DNA of 64,000 nt. Source: Cyclina sinensis (taxonomy: Eukaryota; Mollusca; Bivalvia; Venerida; Veneridae). The notes below the pieces were generated by a model, which worked only from the letters and a program-made list of their open reading frames with translations, was not told the DNA's origin and did not search any database. Shown here one piece after another: positions 25,400 to 37,270 of this stretch (position 1 is its first letter; every line of letters starts with the position of its first letter). The translations under genes and the position numbers were made by a program. Location: NCBI GenBank assembly GCA_012932295.1, contig JAAONU010000004.1:4853080-4917079 (forward strand). Reading direction: 5' to 3'.

Positions 25400-25955
25400 G
25401 ATATTACATGTTTTATGCCCCCATCATAAAATGGGTGTGGGGAAGCATATAGTGTTACCATGTCGATGTTTGTATGTTTGAAAAGCATATACTTAGCGTC
25501 CAATCCATAACTTCAGCATGCATGATGGGATTTCAAAATAAATTGGTACACTTGACCACCATTAGTAGACATAGTGTCACATGCAAAACCCAGGTCCCTG
25601 TGTCAAATTTCAAAGTCATAGCTGCAGGGGATTGAACTTTTTTGGGTATTTGTCATAAGTCTTAAGTGCAGTTGGATTTCGTGTCCAGTCCATATCTTCT
25701 GCATGCATAATGGGATTTCAAAATCAATTAGCACATTTGACCACAATAAGGAGATGATATGTCATGTGCAAGACCCAGGTCCCTAGGTCGAAGTAGGGCA
25801 TTGAACTTAGCGTATTTGTCATAAAGGCTTAAGTTCAATTGGAGTTTGTGTCTTGTTAATAACTTTGGCGCACATGATGGGATTTCAAAATAAATTTGTA
25901 CACATGACCACCATACGCAGTAGATTTGTGGCATGCAAGATAGATAAAATTGCAA
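25400..25955. repeat. Degenerate tandem repeat, about 170-190 bp unit
   Basis: Three units carry 'gcatgatgggatttcaaaat', 'aaatt.gtacacttgaccaccat', 'catgcaagacccaggtcc' and 'tatttgtcataa..cttaag'. No coding content. Confidence 0.65.
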
Positions 25956-25959
25956 ACAA

Positions 25960-26640
25960 CATCTCTTCCTAACTGTTAGCTAGGATATTTTTCCACCATA
26001 TTTCACAAAAAATTCCTTAACCTCTGTTAAATTGCTCAAATGGTTCAACTTTATTGCACAAAATGGCTATAAGAGCTGAAATTAGATTTTAATTAATATT
26101 TGCTTTAGATGACATCGCACAAACCGCAAGGCCATTACAGAAATGTTCATTATATTACCCTTTTCTGAAATTGCTCAAATCGTTTCACTCAACTGCACAT
26201 AAGAGCTGCACAAACTGAAAATAGAAAAAAAGGCAAATGACGTCACCTCCTAAATTGCTTAGTCATGTTCTACCAAATTTCATAGAAACGTTCCTTATGC
26301 TGCCCTCTTTTAAATTTGCTCAAATGGTTCTGTTCTTTTACACAGAATGGCCATGAGGGCTAAAACTAGATTTTCATCAACAGCATGGCCATTTTCTACC
26401 AAACTTAAGAAAAATGTTCCTTAAGTTGCTGTTTTCTAAAATTGCTTAAGCAGTTCCACTCTGTTGCATTTAAAGGCATGAAGAGCTAGAGATAGAAACA
26501 AATATCAAATGATTTTCCTCCTCCGTCTTTCTGGACCAGATTTTGTAAAAATATTCCTTATATTTCCCTTTTTTAAATTGCTCAAAAGGTTCCAACCACT
26601 GCTTATAGGGGCCACCAGAGCTGAAAATAGAAAAATATAC
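25960..26640. repeat. Degenerate tandem repeat, about 140 bp unit
   Basis: Four to five units carry 'ttctaccaaatttcatagaa', 'atgttccttat.ttgccctt', 'aaattgctcaaatggttcca', 'ctgttgcac..aaatggccat' and 'gagctgaaaatagaaaaa'. It follows directly on the previous array; the two together fill most of the gap before exon 27043. Confidence 0.65.
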
Positions 26641-27075
26641 AATTCACATTAATTTTGCTCTTGAACCTCAAGGTCTTAGTGCAACTAATTTCACAGGATT
26701 GTTTGTTATATATCCACCAATTAAAGTTGTACAAAAAGGTAGCCGTAGCTGACATCGCCTCACAAACAACTGTCCATGGGATCAAAACTGGAACTACCAC
26801 CATGGGTTCTGTTTGTTTGAAATACAAAATCTTTAAAAATCTCAATTCAGAAAGTGTAATGTTGCTTCTAATGTTTGCTCAGTAGCAGACTGACAGCCTA
26901 AATACTCAGGTGAGCAATCCATTGCCTTCATGGCCATCTTATTTAATAAAAGTATAACACTGCTTGAGTTCTACCATCAAACTTAATATTGAGTTTGATG
27001 TTGTTTATCAGATCAGACAGAGTATTCTCTTATTAATTGCAGATAATACAAGAGTTTGTTTACTGCTATGAAGAC

Positions 27076-30000
27076 ATGAGTGATAGGCTTGACCAAACTT
27101 TCGAGGAAAAGATGGCTATACCGGAAGGAGGTAAGAACTGGGACATGACTTTCAATATTTGTTTGGAAGTCCAAATATTCTGTTTGAATAATGACATGTT
27201 TTATTTGAATATGAACTTTTTCCCCCATGTGATGTGATGGATAACTTTTTGTATGCTCTCAAGTACAAATTCTTTGATGCTCATCATGGTAACCTGCCCC
27301 ATAAAATTAGCATGATCACTGATAAAACACTGAGGACAGTCTGCCTGGCAACAGATCACAACCATGCTTAGCTATAAATGACAAATCCTGCAGTTACACC
27401 ATGTCTAGATACTATATCTGCACAGTAATCATGATTAAATATATGCAAAGTTGTGTATAAAAAGAAGAAATCATTCACAAAGGTATAAATGATTTATATG
27501 CCTCACAATGTCATGATGTGTCTTACAGTAAAAAACAAAATTTTGCAGATTTTTGCAATGTGGCATGATATACAGACACATACACATGTACAAACCAGTC
27601 ACTTTGAGTGAACAAAGAAAAGTTTATTCTCTATGGTACAGGAACTGTTTAGATTCATTCATAAACTGCATTACTTATTAAAATCTCACTTTATAATTGT
27701 ATGGACTGATCCAGACTAGACCTGATATAACATATGACTCTTGTTGGGGTATTTCACCTTGAAAAGAGTCCTTTTCATCAGCAGTTTTGATAGAATGTTG
27801 TATTATATCTCCAGATAAAAGATTGAGATTACTTAAATGCAAGGGAACCTAGCATTTGACTCTGTTTAATACAAAAAACTTGGAACACCATAAGAACTCT
27901 TACACGTTTGCTCTTTGCTGTATTTTAAGGTGGGGAAGATACCATGGATGTGTCGTGTTCAGAAGAATGTGAAGGAGGTGGATATGTGAGCATAAAATCT
28001 AAAGGTCCAGGACGTCCTATTACTATAAGACAGGAAGTTGCCAAGTAAGTACAATTGTGTACATTTTGTTTGTACAAAATTATAAAATTCCGCCTTTACA
28101 AACATTGCAGTATTATGTTTTCAGCATTCCCCTTTCATTAGCATCCTAACTTCTTAACAGTAAAAGATCTTACAGTACCTGGCTATTGATGTTCATGCTA
28201 TGAATCTAGAATTATTTGCAACATACAATAAGTTACTTCATTTAGTACTATATAATTCCATAAGTTAGAAGTGTTGTACTGTACATTTCATGTTCATCAG
28301 TACTAATAACTGCAGTTTGGTACACTTTCGAAAACTGTCAAACTAGTTTTGAATTTGCAAGGCACCAAGGACGTAAAGAAATAACACAGTATTGCAAAGT
28401 ATTTCAAGGCTTAGCTTCATTGAACCCCCCTTTTGTTTCAGACTACAGCATTTGAGTGACAGAATTAATGCAAACATTGAAAGACCAGAAATTCATGGGT
28501 ATGACTTGACAGTAGTGAGACAAGTCAAGGTGAGTGAAATTTTTAGGTAGGAACTGTTACCTGAGAAATAGGTAAATTGGGTGCTCTTCTTTAAAATGGA
28601 GCACTGTCAGGTGGTTGCCGATTGTTTTAGGTCAGATGTAATGAAAGGTTAAATCACTCTTTAAAGGTTACTACAGATGAAATCAGTCATTTGATAAAAG
28701 AGCTAGTTACATTGATTATTGGAACCTATTTACAGCTGGATAAACTGAGACATAGCTGGCTTAGTGTGGAAAGACGCACCTCAAGCTTTGGCTTGGATTG
28801 GAACCAGACACCTTACCAACAGGTGATGAATGTTCTAACCACTAAGCTGTGAAGCTTAGTTGTTTGAAACCATTGACCTTCGGAACTTAACGGTTAAACT
28901 AAACAGACAAGATGCTCTTAATGAGTAGATCATTATCCCCTTTTGATTTCAAGATATGTGCTTCAAAGGTCAAGGTCATAGATGCATGGAATTCTAAATG
29001 TTTCAGACTATATCTAGATATAAAACAACTCTCTAGATTAAGTCATCCTCAGTTTTATTAGAAAGATAAGCTTGTTAACATTTTACATTTTCTTACAGGC
29101 TGAAAGTTTAAGAGGACAAGAAATAACTGCTGACAGCTTTAACGGGGAATTTCTGGACAAAAGAACTGGACATGCTGAATCCTGTAAGATAACTCTGGAA
29201 AGAGTCCCCTTAAAATAGTTTTAGCGTCTTAGCATACATGCAGGACAATTCTTTATACAACCGATCACTAAATTCAGTAAGACTCTTGTAGCAATACATA
29301 TGAAACTATTGTTGTGTAGCAAGTTAAACCACTACTCATATGATAATGAGATGACAGTCCTGTAACAAGGTAAACCAGCACTCATTTGCCATACATGTGA
29401 GATGATAATCGTATAGCAAGTTTAAAAGTACTCATATGACCTACATGTGAGATGACGGTCAGGAATATCAATAGATGTTGTTCTTTTGTAGCTGTTCTCT
29501 GGCTCTACTCAATCTGTAAAATTAGTCAGATTTATAAACCATTAGTAAGGATAACTAGCAACAGCGGCTAAGTAATAATACAAAGTCATATGATAGAAAG
29601 ATTAAAAGGAGGGTACATGTATGACCTATATAAATGACATAAAAGCCTGTAAATTGCAAACTAAGAATGAGTTCATATGGTTATAAATCCTTAAAGTGTC
29701 ACAAGAATAATGTAAGAAAATTTTTATAAAATGTTTTTTCTACAGCCTTTAACCTAAACACATCTGTTGTATTCCATTCATATGTAATTTATAAAATTCA
29801 TAGTATATTTTTTTTAACAAAAAGGAAGGAAATTGTTTCTGCTCCATACATTCTTAGAAGTTTCTGTTATTTATTTATTTCAGTGGAAATTACTAAGCCT
29901 GCTAGTGCTTCAGATGAGTACAGCAGTACCAGTCAGTACTGTGAAGATAATGATTATAGATGGCAACAAGATGTTACCAAGAATCCATATTCAGATGACA

Positions 30001-31601
30001 AGCTAGCAGAGGAAAATGAACAGGCAAACATGTGTTCTGAATTTAGATCACATACCAATGTTGTGTCCCTTAACTCGCAGGTCAGTGAAAATAAAGCACA
30101 TACATATATGCCTGACAGCCCTGCTAAAAGAAAATACAAAATCCATAAGGAGGAATCCAAGAAAAACATTGGTTCAAAGAAAAAGTCTGGTCAAGGTAAG
30201 GCAAATAGTGGGTTACGACTTATTAAGAGAGGACAACCATATCCAAAATGGTCAGACATTCAGTTGAATGCAATTCTCAGAGGATTCAGATTTGTAAACA
30301 TAGGTGGAAAATTGTATAGGCTTGAACTCGTTCCAGTAGATCACTTACCATGTGACTTGGGTGATCTGCCAGTTGAAACAGGAAGGGGACCATCAGAAAA
30401 TGGGAACATTCATGCAGATGGGTCTATTGATAGACCACCAGATACAAGCTTGCAACTCGAAAGCAGTCATGATCAACCAACCTGTGTTTTCTTTCATACT
30501 GACACCACAGGATTGGAGGGTTTTTCAAGCAATCATTACAAAGCAAGCAACATTGTCTATGGGCCAGTCAACCCTCAGACTGTCACTGGATCAGAACAAG
30601 CCTCAAGCTTCCAAACCTTTGAAGAGCAACCTTTAGATCTGTCAGTTCCTAAACCGTTAGATCTCTCACTGAAAGGAAGGCGGGATGAAACATTGCAAGG
30701 ACCAAGGGCTATTGAAGGTGGTTTTGAGCCTGCTGACAATACTAGTAGTGCAACTGCACATGCAGAATGTAATGTTACTGGTAACTGTGCTAGATGTTCA
30801 TCTGTTCTTAGTATGGATGACAGAGATTCAGTTATAGGAGATGAATGTTTGGACATTGAGGTACTTCAAGATAGTAGTCCACAGAAACAAGAAGAGTGTT
30901 ATGATTGCGATGGCAATCTTCCAAGCATAAGTAGATTGACACTGGAAAGTAATGATCAGCCGCATAGATTGACACTGGAAAGTTATGATCAGCCGCATAG
31001 ATTGACACTGGAAAGTAATGATCAGCCGCATAGATTGACACTGGAAAGTAATGATCAGCTGCATAGATTGACACTGGAAAGTAATGATCAGCCGCATAGA
31101 TTGACACTGGAAAGTAATGATCAGCCGCATAGATTGACACTGGAAAGTAATGATCAGCCGCATAGATTGACACTGGAAAGTAATGATCAGCCGCAGGCTG
31201 TCGCTATGCCAAAATCGGGTGTGCAGGATTCTGCTGTACAGCAAGAAATGTCTGGATTTAATAGTGGCAAGCAATATATTTTGAATTTACTTGCAAGTAA
31301 CCAGGTCACCTTTCCGCAACTTTTAGACCTGTATTGCAAGAATCAGCAGAAAAAATTGGCTGATGAGCAGAAGCGTCCAACTGGCACCAGTCGCAGAAGT
31401 CAAACAAACCAACAGGCAATGCTACCAGAAGCAGTAAACACACAGATGGATGACTCTGTTGTTGAAGAAATTCCAGCACCAGCTATTCCAAACCTCCAGA
31501 GCTTAGAATTAGCTGATCGTGATGGTGGAATGTTGGAAAGGGAAGATGAACGTCTTAAAAGTCTTCTGAGAGGAAAAATACTAAACAAAGATGTCAAATA
31601 G
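27076..31601 (+). CDS. Low-complexity, probably nuclear protein with tandem PLDLS motifs and an 11-aa repeat
   Basis: Exons 27043-27130 (ATG 27076), 27930-28044, 28442-28529, 29099-29183 and 29884-31601 have GT-AG borders and agreeing phases, giving 686 codons plus stop TAG. ATG 27076 has a purine at -3; the frame is open 5' of it to the exon edge, so additional 5' exons are possible. I recognise no enzyme or DNA-binding family. Visible: a basic, NLS-like stretch rich in KK (about residues 200-220); a conserved-looking aromatic/basic segment (PYPKWSDIQLNAILRGFRF, about 235-255); two PLDLS motifs (364-368 and 372-376), the consensus docking site for the CtBP corepressor; eight copies of RLTLESNDQPH (465-552); and a leucine-rich segment near 575-605. 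Overall it is acidic, S/T/Q-rich and disordered-looking. A nuclear CtBP-binding cofactor is inference. Confidence 0.85.
28785..28862 (-). mobile_element. tRNA-like SINE head in intron
   Basis: On the minus strand 'agcttagtggttagaac' (A-box-like) is followed by 'tggttccaatcc' (B-box-like). Arms do not pair well. It sits in the intron between 28529 and 29099 of the PLDLS gene. Confidence 0.45.
30630..30668 (+). other. Tandem CtBP-docking motifs (PLDLS x2) in coding sequence
   Basis: The codons at 30630-30644 and 30654-30668 both encode PLDLS, separated by three residues. PxDLS is the established ligand of the CtBP hydrophobic cleft; two adjacent copies suggest avidity towards a CtBP dimer. This is inference from the motif only. 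Confidence 0.6.
30933..31195 (+). repeat. 33-bp coding minisatellite, eight copies
   Basis: The unit 'agattgacactggaaagtaa' plus 'tgatcagccgcat' repeats eight times, nearly without change, inside the last exon. Single substitutions give Y for N in copy 2 and L for P in copy 4. The unit length keeps frame, so copy number can vary without truncation. The antisense frames at 30828-31274 are shadows of it. Confidence 0.97.
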
Positions 31602-31717
31602 ACAATGACGTGAACAGGTATTTAGGACAATGTGTGAGTTGTTTTCGTCTTCAACTTTTGTCTTTGAGGCTGTATAGAAAAAGTTGAAATTTTAAACATA
31701 TTTTTTGCTGTTGTTTT

Positions 31718-31920
31718 AATAAATGTATTACAGATTTTACTTTTAGATGTTCCTTATATTTGTTAGAATGTTTATGTTGTATATATTGTTACCCTGTTAT
31801 AATTAGGGATCATTTGTTTAGTTGTCAGTATAGATGTAGATAATGCTTGCTTGCCTGGCCTTTGTAAATAACCAATTTTAGCAGTGTTTTTTGCTTAATA
31901 AATAACCTTTGCCAAATAAA
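31718..31920 (+). promoter_or_regulatory. Poly(A) signals of the PLDLS gene
   Basis: AATAAA occurs at 31718-31723, 31897-31902 and 31915-31920, that is 120-320 nt after the stop codon. GT- and T-rich sequence follows the last ('tgttctgtgttgtctttt' near 31942). Alternative 3' ends are likely. Confidence 0.6.
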
Positions 31921-32234
31921 AAAATGTGATTGTAAACTGCTTGTTCTGTGTTGTCTTTTTATGGCAACTTCACACTGGATTTCCCATAATTTGGGTCTCT
32001 TTACCATGATCTTGATGGATAATTGTTCTTTTGTGCAACTCATTGTAATTATGACTCACCCACATAATGGGATGGGAGACATTTTTTTAAGTTCAACTTT
32101 TTCTATGAAAAAAATCGAGCTATTGCTATATGGATGGTGTCATTGCCGTTCCTGTCCGAAAACTTTAACATTGATCATAACCTTTTAATTTCTGAATGGA
32201 TTGCGTTCATACTTGGAAACAACAACCCTTTGGA

Positions 32235-33918
32235 CAAGAACTTCAAAAAGACCAGACTGAACTTGACATTGGCTCATAAATGATCTAAACCCTCAAGGTG
32301 AGATTATTGAATTTTGCTAAAATTGGCCATAACTTTATTTTCAGTTGGATTTGATTCATACTTGGACAAAACAACACTTATGACAAAACCTATATGATGA
32401 AAAGTATGATCTTGACCTTTAAATGACCTTTACCATCAAGGTCAAATTGTTGAATATTGCTTAAATTGTAATAACTTTGTCTTTTATGACACAAAACAAC
32501 ATTATGTCAAAACTGACACGTTGAATAATTCAAGTATGACCTTGACCTAATAACCTTTAACGTCAAGGTCAAATTATTGAATTTTGCTTAAACTGTCATT
32601 ACTTTCTCATTTATTTAAGGATTTCATTCATGCTTAAAAAAACTATTAGGGCAATTCCGACATTCTGATTGTTTCAACTATGACTGACTTTTCAATGACC
32701 TTGACTGTGAAGGTCAAATTATTGAATTTTGCTGAAATTGTAATTACTTTGTCATTTATTTATGGATTTGATTCATTCTTGCACAAAACAACACTTATGA
32801 CAAATCTGACACATTGAATAATTCAAGAATGACCTTGACCTTGAAATAACCTTGACTGGCCAAGGTCAAATTATTGAATTTTGCTTCAATTTTCATAACT
32901 TTTTTCATTTATTTATGGATTTAATTAATACTTTGAAGAAAAAAAAAACAGTTATGGCAATTTTGACATTTGATTGTTTCAACTATGACCTTGATCTTTA
33001 AATGACCTTGACTGTCAAGGTCAAATTATTGAATTTTGCTAAAATTAGTCATAACCTTGTTATTTATAGTTGGATTTGATTCATACTTGGACAAAAACAA
33101 CATTTATTACAAATCCAACATGATGAAAAATCCAAGTATGACCTTGAAATTTTACATGACCTTTACCATCAAAGTCAAATTGTTGAATTTTGCTTAAATT
33201 GGCCATAACCTTGTTATTAATAGTTTGTTTTGATTCATACTTGGACAAAACAAGGCTTATGACAAAACTTACATTACGAAAAAAACAAGTTTGACTTTAA
33301 CATTGAAATGACCTTTGCCATCAAAGTCAAATTGTTTAATTTCGATTAAATGGTAATAACTATGTCATTGATTTATAGATTTGATTTATACTTGCACAAA
33401 ACAGCATTTAGGTCAGAACTGAACCGTAAGATAATTTAAGTATGACATTGACTTTCAAATGACCTTGACTACAAAGGTCAATTGAATTTTGCGAAAATTG
33501 GCCATAACTTTGTTATTTTTAGTTGGATTTGATTCTTTCTTGGACAAATTAAAGAATATTAATGACAAATCCTACATGGTGTGTAATCCAAGTGTGGTAT
33601 TGACCTTTAAATGACCTTAACCATCCAGGTCAAATTGTTGAATTTTGCTTAAATTGTAATTATTTTGTCATTTATTTATGGATTTGATTCATACTTGCAC
33701 AGAACAATACTTATGGCAAAACTGACATGTTGAGTAATTCAAATATGACCTTGACGTTCAAATAACCTTAACCATCAAAGTTCAATTACTGAAATTTGCT
33801 TAAATTTTCACAACTTTCTCAATTATTTATGGATTTGATGCATACTTAGACAAAACAACACATGACACCCCGACATTTTTATTGTTTCAAGTATGACCTT
33901 TACCTTAATGACATTGAC
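32235..33918. repeat. About 160-bp repeat array (gaccttgac / caaggtcaaattattgaatt)
   Basis: About ten diverged units follow the order 'ataactttgtcatttattta', 'tggatttgattcatacttg', 'acaaaacaacacttatgaca', 'attcaagtatgaccttgacc', 'aatgacctt.accatcaagg', 'tcaaattattgaattttgct'. It continues after the transposon at 35309-35400, where one more unit is completed. Confidence 0.9.
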
Positions 33919-35314
33919 AGTTAATATTGAGGTGAATTTCCGGAAAAGGTATATGCATAATGATTGCATTCTTATTTGTAAATGTGGGCTGTTAATGTAT
34001 ATTGATTACATTCTCAATCATAAATATTACATCTTGATGCATTGTGTTTCTTACTCATTTATGTCTGAAACTGCTTTTAAACATGCTATCATGCTCATTG
34101 TCTTTACTGACAAATGCATGCTTGCAAGTGATAAATTTCATTATTCAAAGTTTAGACCCTAGTATGTTTCATCATAACATGATTTCTGACGTTTATTATC
34201 CAACATCATTCAACATTTTACCATGTGTAAATCGGCTTTGTGATTACTTATATCTTATCCTTAGCTTTTGTTATTTCTTTAGCCTATGTGTCATTGATTC
34301 AGCTATATACGCAACAAGAGATTGCACGAGAGAAACACCTATTCAGTACGCCTATTCATAAAATAGAATAAGCCATTTCTAATAATAGCTCAAAGCATTT
34401 ACATGAAAGCAAAATAGGCATGTCATCAAGGGTAATGTAACTCGAACGAATTGTGCGAATGAAATTATGACACCAGGTGTCGCTAACCAGTCACTAAATT
34501 TAACAACTCCTTACCACATTTTTCACACGCGGGTTACAGTAAGGTAGCACACCAAACTAATTGTAGCCACAGTTTCGATTCTTTGAAAGTGTAAATATCA
34601 CGGTGCCGATACCACGTGACTTCGATGGATATGTGTGGGTGTACAAAATGTAAACAAAACGTTGATTGAGGTAACATTTTTTACGATATTTTTTAAAATA
34701 CATCATAATTTTTCATCGGATAGAGTTGAGGGCCCGCTCCCTTTGGTAACACAAACTGTCCCCAAATGTTTCTCGCAAATATTTTGTAGTTTTTTAATAA
34801 AGTGAAACGGCGCGTTTTAAATTGCTAAAATTGCGATGATATGTGTGGAAGCGTATCTTAAAAACGATGCTAAATCCACCTATTATATGACCGGAGCGAA
34901 CAATATTTGATACAGAATAAACATTGTGTGTGGAATGCATTTAATTCAACAAGTGAACAAAATAATGCCAAATAATTCAAAATATACATTCCACATATAT
35001 CTCTTTATATCTCAAGCCATCATAGATTTTTACAAATAAATTTAGTTGCTTGTATAAACGATTAAGTAAGAAACACAGTGTATAATGATGTAATATCTAT
35101 ACATAAGAATGCAATTAACATACATTAAAGACTAACATTTGGAATGTGCATAAAATCATTATGCATATGGATGAGTAAGTAAGAAACACAATGCATCATG
35201 ATGTAATATTTATGATTGAGAATGTAATCAATATACATTAACAGCCCACATTTACAAATAAGAATGCAATCATTATGCATATACTTTTTGCGGATATTCA
35301 CCTCCATAAGTTAA
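33919..35314. mobile_element. DNA transposon-like element, 1384 bp, long inverted ends, inserted in the array
   Basis: The element proper is about 33925-35308. The left end (about 33925-34061) matches the reverse complement of the right end (about 35172-35308) over roughly 135 bp; the ends start TATTGAGG and TATGGAGG. It is bounded by AGTTAA at 33919-33924 and 35309-35314. Removing one AGTTAA plus the element restores a regular unit of the surrounding repeat. The duplication could be AGTTAA or the TTAA within it; TTAA would recall piggyBac or Kolobok. No transposase is visible. A second, tandem copy of the right end lies at about 35068-35166. Confidence 0.85.
35068..35166. repeat. Duplicated copy of the transposon right end
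   Basis: The sequence from 'aagtaagaaacaca' through 'cattatgcatatgg' repeats the pattern of the true right terminus at about 35174-35285 in direct orientation, more diverged. The element therefore carries one left end and two right ends. Confidence 0.7.
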
Positions 35315-35394
35315 GGCCAAATTACTGAATTCTTCTAAAATTGGCCCCATTTTTGACTTTCAAGGTCAAATTATTGAATATTGCTAAAATTGGC

Positions 35395-36335
35395 CCTAAA
35401 AAATCTTTTCTTTTCTCATCTTTGGGGAGATAAATATGTTCTTGCGATTTTTTTTGATGGGTAGGGACTTGAAAGCTCGTTTGCGATAAATAAAACAGAC
35501 GAGCGTTGGTGCCGTTCCACGGTGCTATTGTATTCAAAATCCATTACATTGATAACGTTTTTATCTTTTCAAGTACTCATCACGTTCATATTTTGTCCGA
35601 ATTCAATCATGCATGTTATCGTTGCCTTATAACTTGCACACCATAAAAGAGATAACGCTAACATGTGCCAACTGAAAGCTCATGTTGCGGGGGCATGTCT
35701 AGTCTCAAAAACAATCTCTAATGAATTTCTTCAGCATAAATCTAACAATCAAAACTAATGCATTTTTCACCAGCCTGCGTTGTGTGAAAAAAGTTAGTTT
35801 GCGGATGATTAAAAACCGAAGAAGGATTGTTCCTGCATGGGTTGGTTTTGCATTTTAAATGGGGATATTTCACATTTATGAAGGCAAATCACATACATCC
35901 AGTTCCTTTAACTGCAGAACTACGGTTGCTGTCGCAAAAAGAATAAATAAATAATCTTTTATAAACCACCAGGCCAAAAGCTTGAAGTTAATGTGTAGCA
36001 TTGTCTAGTGGACCTCTAAACAATTTTGTTCAAATTATGTCCCTGGGGACATTATTTGCATCACCAGAAGGGTCTCGTGTTTTACATAGAAATATTTAAG
36101 AACAAGCGCTACGTTCCAATGAACGCCATGCCCCCGGGGGATGTTGACCTCTAAGTGGATCTGGAGGGTAGAGCTCATCAAACTTAAGTCCCAAATTTAT
36201 TTTAACGATTGTTCTTCAACTTCCAAATTTATGAAGTGTCCTGTCTTATATCCAGCTGCTTTTATGAGTTATCTCTGTATTTTATGTTATGTCGGGGAAA
36301 ATAGTTTTAAATAATGTTTAACTAGCGTCTCTTGA
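35395..36335. other. Gene-free stretch with fragments of dispersed repeats
   Basis: No exon is supported. The segment 35985-36060 ('gtctagtggacctctaaaca', 'ttgttcaaattatgtccctg') belongs to the same dispersed repeat as 4895-4985. The segment 36105-36175 ('cgttccaatgaacgccatgc', 'ccccgggggatgttgacct') is related to 61505-61715. Confidence 0.5.
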
Positions 36336-36339
36336 ATAT

Positions 36340-36450
36340 AGATGCTATCTATGTCTTACACTATCCTCCACAATCTAAAATAACTAATCACTGGAGGGAG
36401 CTTTGGTCATATGGACAACCGGTACCGACGATAAACTCAAACAAAAATAG
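36340..36450 (+). mobile_element. SINE 3' fragment
   Basis: 'cttacactatcctccacaat' plus 'ctaaaataactaa' and 'gacaaccggtaccgacgataa' match the 3' half of the copy at 37075-37270. Confidence 0.55.
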
Positions 36451-37074
36451 TTTGCCTCGTATGAAGCGAGTTGCGTTAATTATTGTCAAACAACTCTCAA
36501 GTGCGGGTACCAATTTTCAAGATAGCGGAGTTGTTCAAGAAGAAGTAAGTGTCTTACATACGTGCTTAACTTGTGCTTCATGCATTCGATTCTTTCACTA
36601 TCCTAGAGAAAAAGTTAGTCCCAAAATGTCCTTGGCTTGTTATGTTTTTACATTTTCTTAGTTTAAATGAACTCAAAGAGAACTGTTTAAAATTGAAGTG
36701 AGAGGACCCACAGGTTATGGTCTAACTGATGCATATCTTATAATGAGTCGCATTGGATTTGTAAACATGCAACTGACTTCTAACTGAAATCGCGATTCCT
36801 TAGTTCCAGACCAAAGTAAAAACTAATATGCCACGTATACAGAAGATAGGTGATGACAGGACATACTAGTAATCAGGGTGTAGTAACGTTTTACTCACTG
36901 AAGACGAACTGGGTTGCGATCTGAACTCCGATTATTTTCAGAGAATTCTTTTAAGATTTTAAGGGACGGATTCAAAGACCTTGAATAATATTCAGTCATT
37001 GCACTATGGCTATATATCCTTTCAGTTTGATAAAACTTAACCGGCTCCTCAGTTACCATTACCGATTGTCTTTC

Positions 37075-37270
37075 GAATGATACGTTAAACCGAGGTACCC
37101 ATGTATCAGTGTTGTAGACTGAGCATGCAAAAGAACCAGGGGTGTCTCTGGAATGGGATGCTTTCTGTACCTTACACTATCCTCCACAACATAAAATAAC
37201 TAACCTCTGTAGTTGCGTCATCATATGGGCGACCGGTACCGACGATAAATAAACTAAAATAAAAAAATAA
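37075..37270 (+). mobile_element. SINE copy, 5'-truncated
   Basis: The core 'gatacgttaaaccgaggtac', 'ccatgtatcagt', 'ctgagcatg', 'gtgtctctggaatgggatgc' is shared with the reverse-strand copy at 51265-51445. It is followed by 'cggtaccgacgataaataaa' and an A/T-rich tail, as expected of a SINE 3' end. The tRNA-like head is missing here. Confidence 0.65.

Noticed and set aside
26655..26885. 76-codon frame with a cytoplasmic-protein-like look
   Set aside because: It adjoins a degenerate tandem repeat, stays open on both strands, and cannot be joined to exon 27043 in phase.
30828..31274. Antisense frames in the PLDLS gene
   Set aside because: Shadow of the 33-bp coding repeat; the sense frame has splice support and a stop followed by poly(A) signals.
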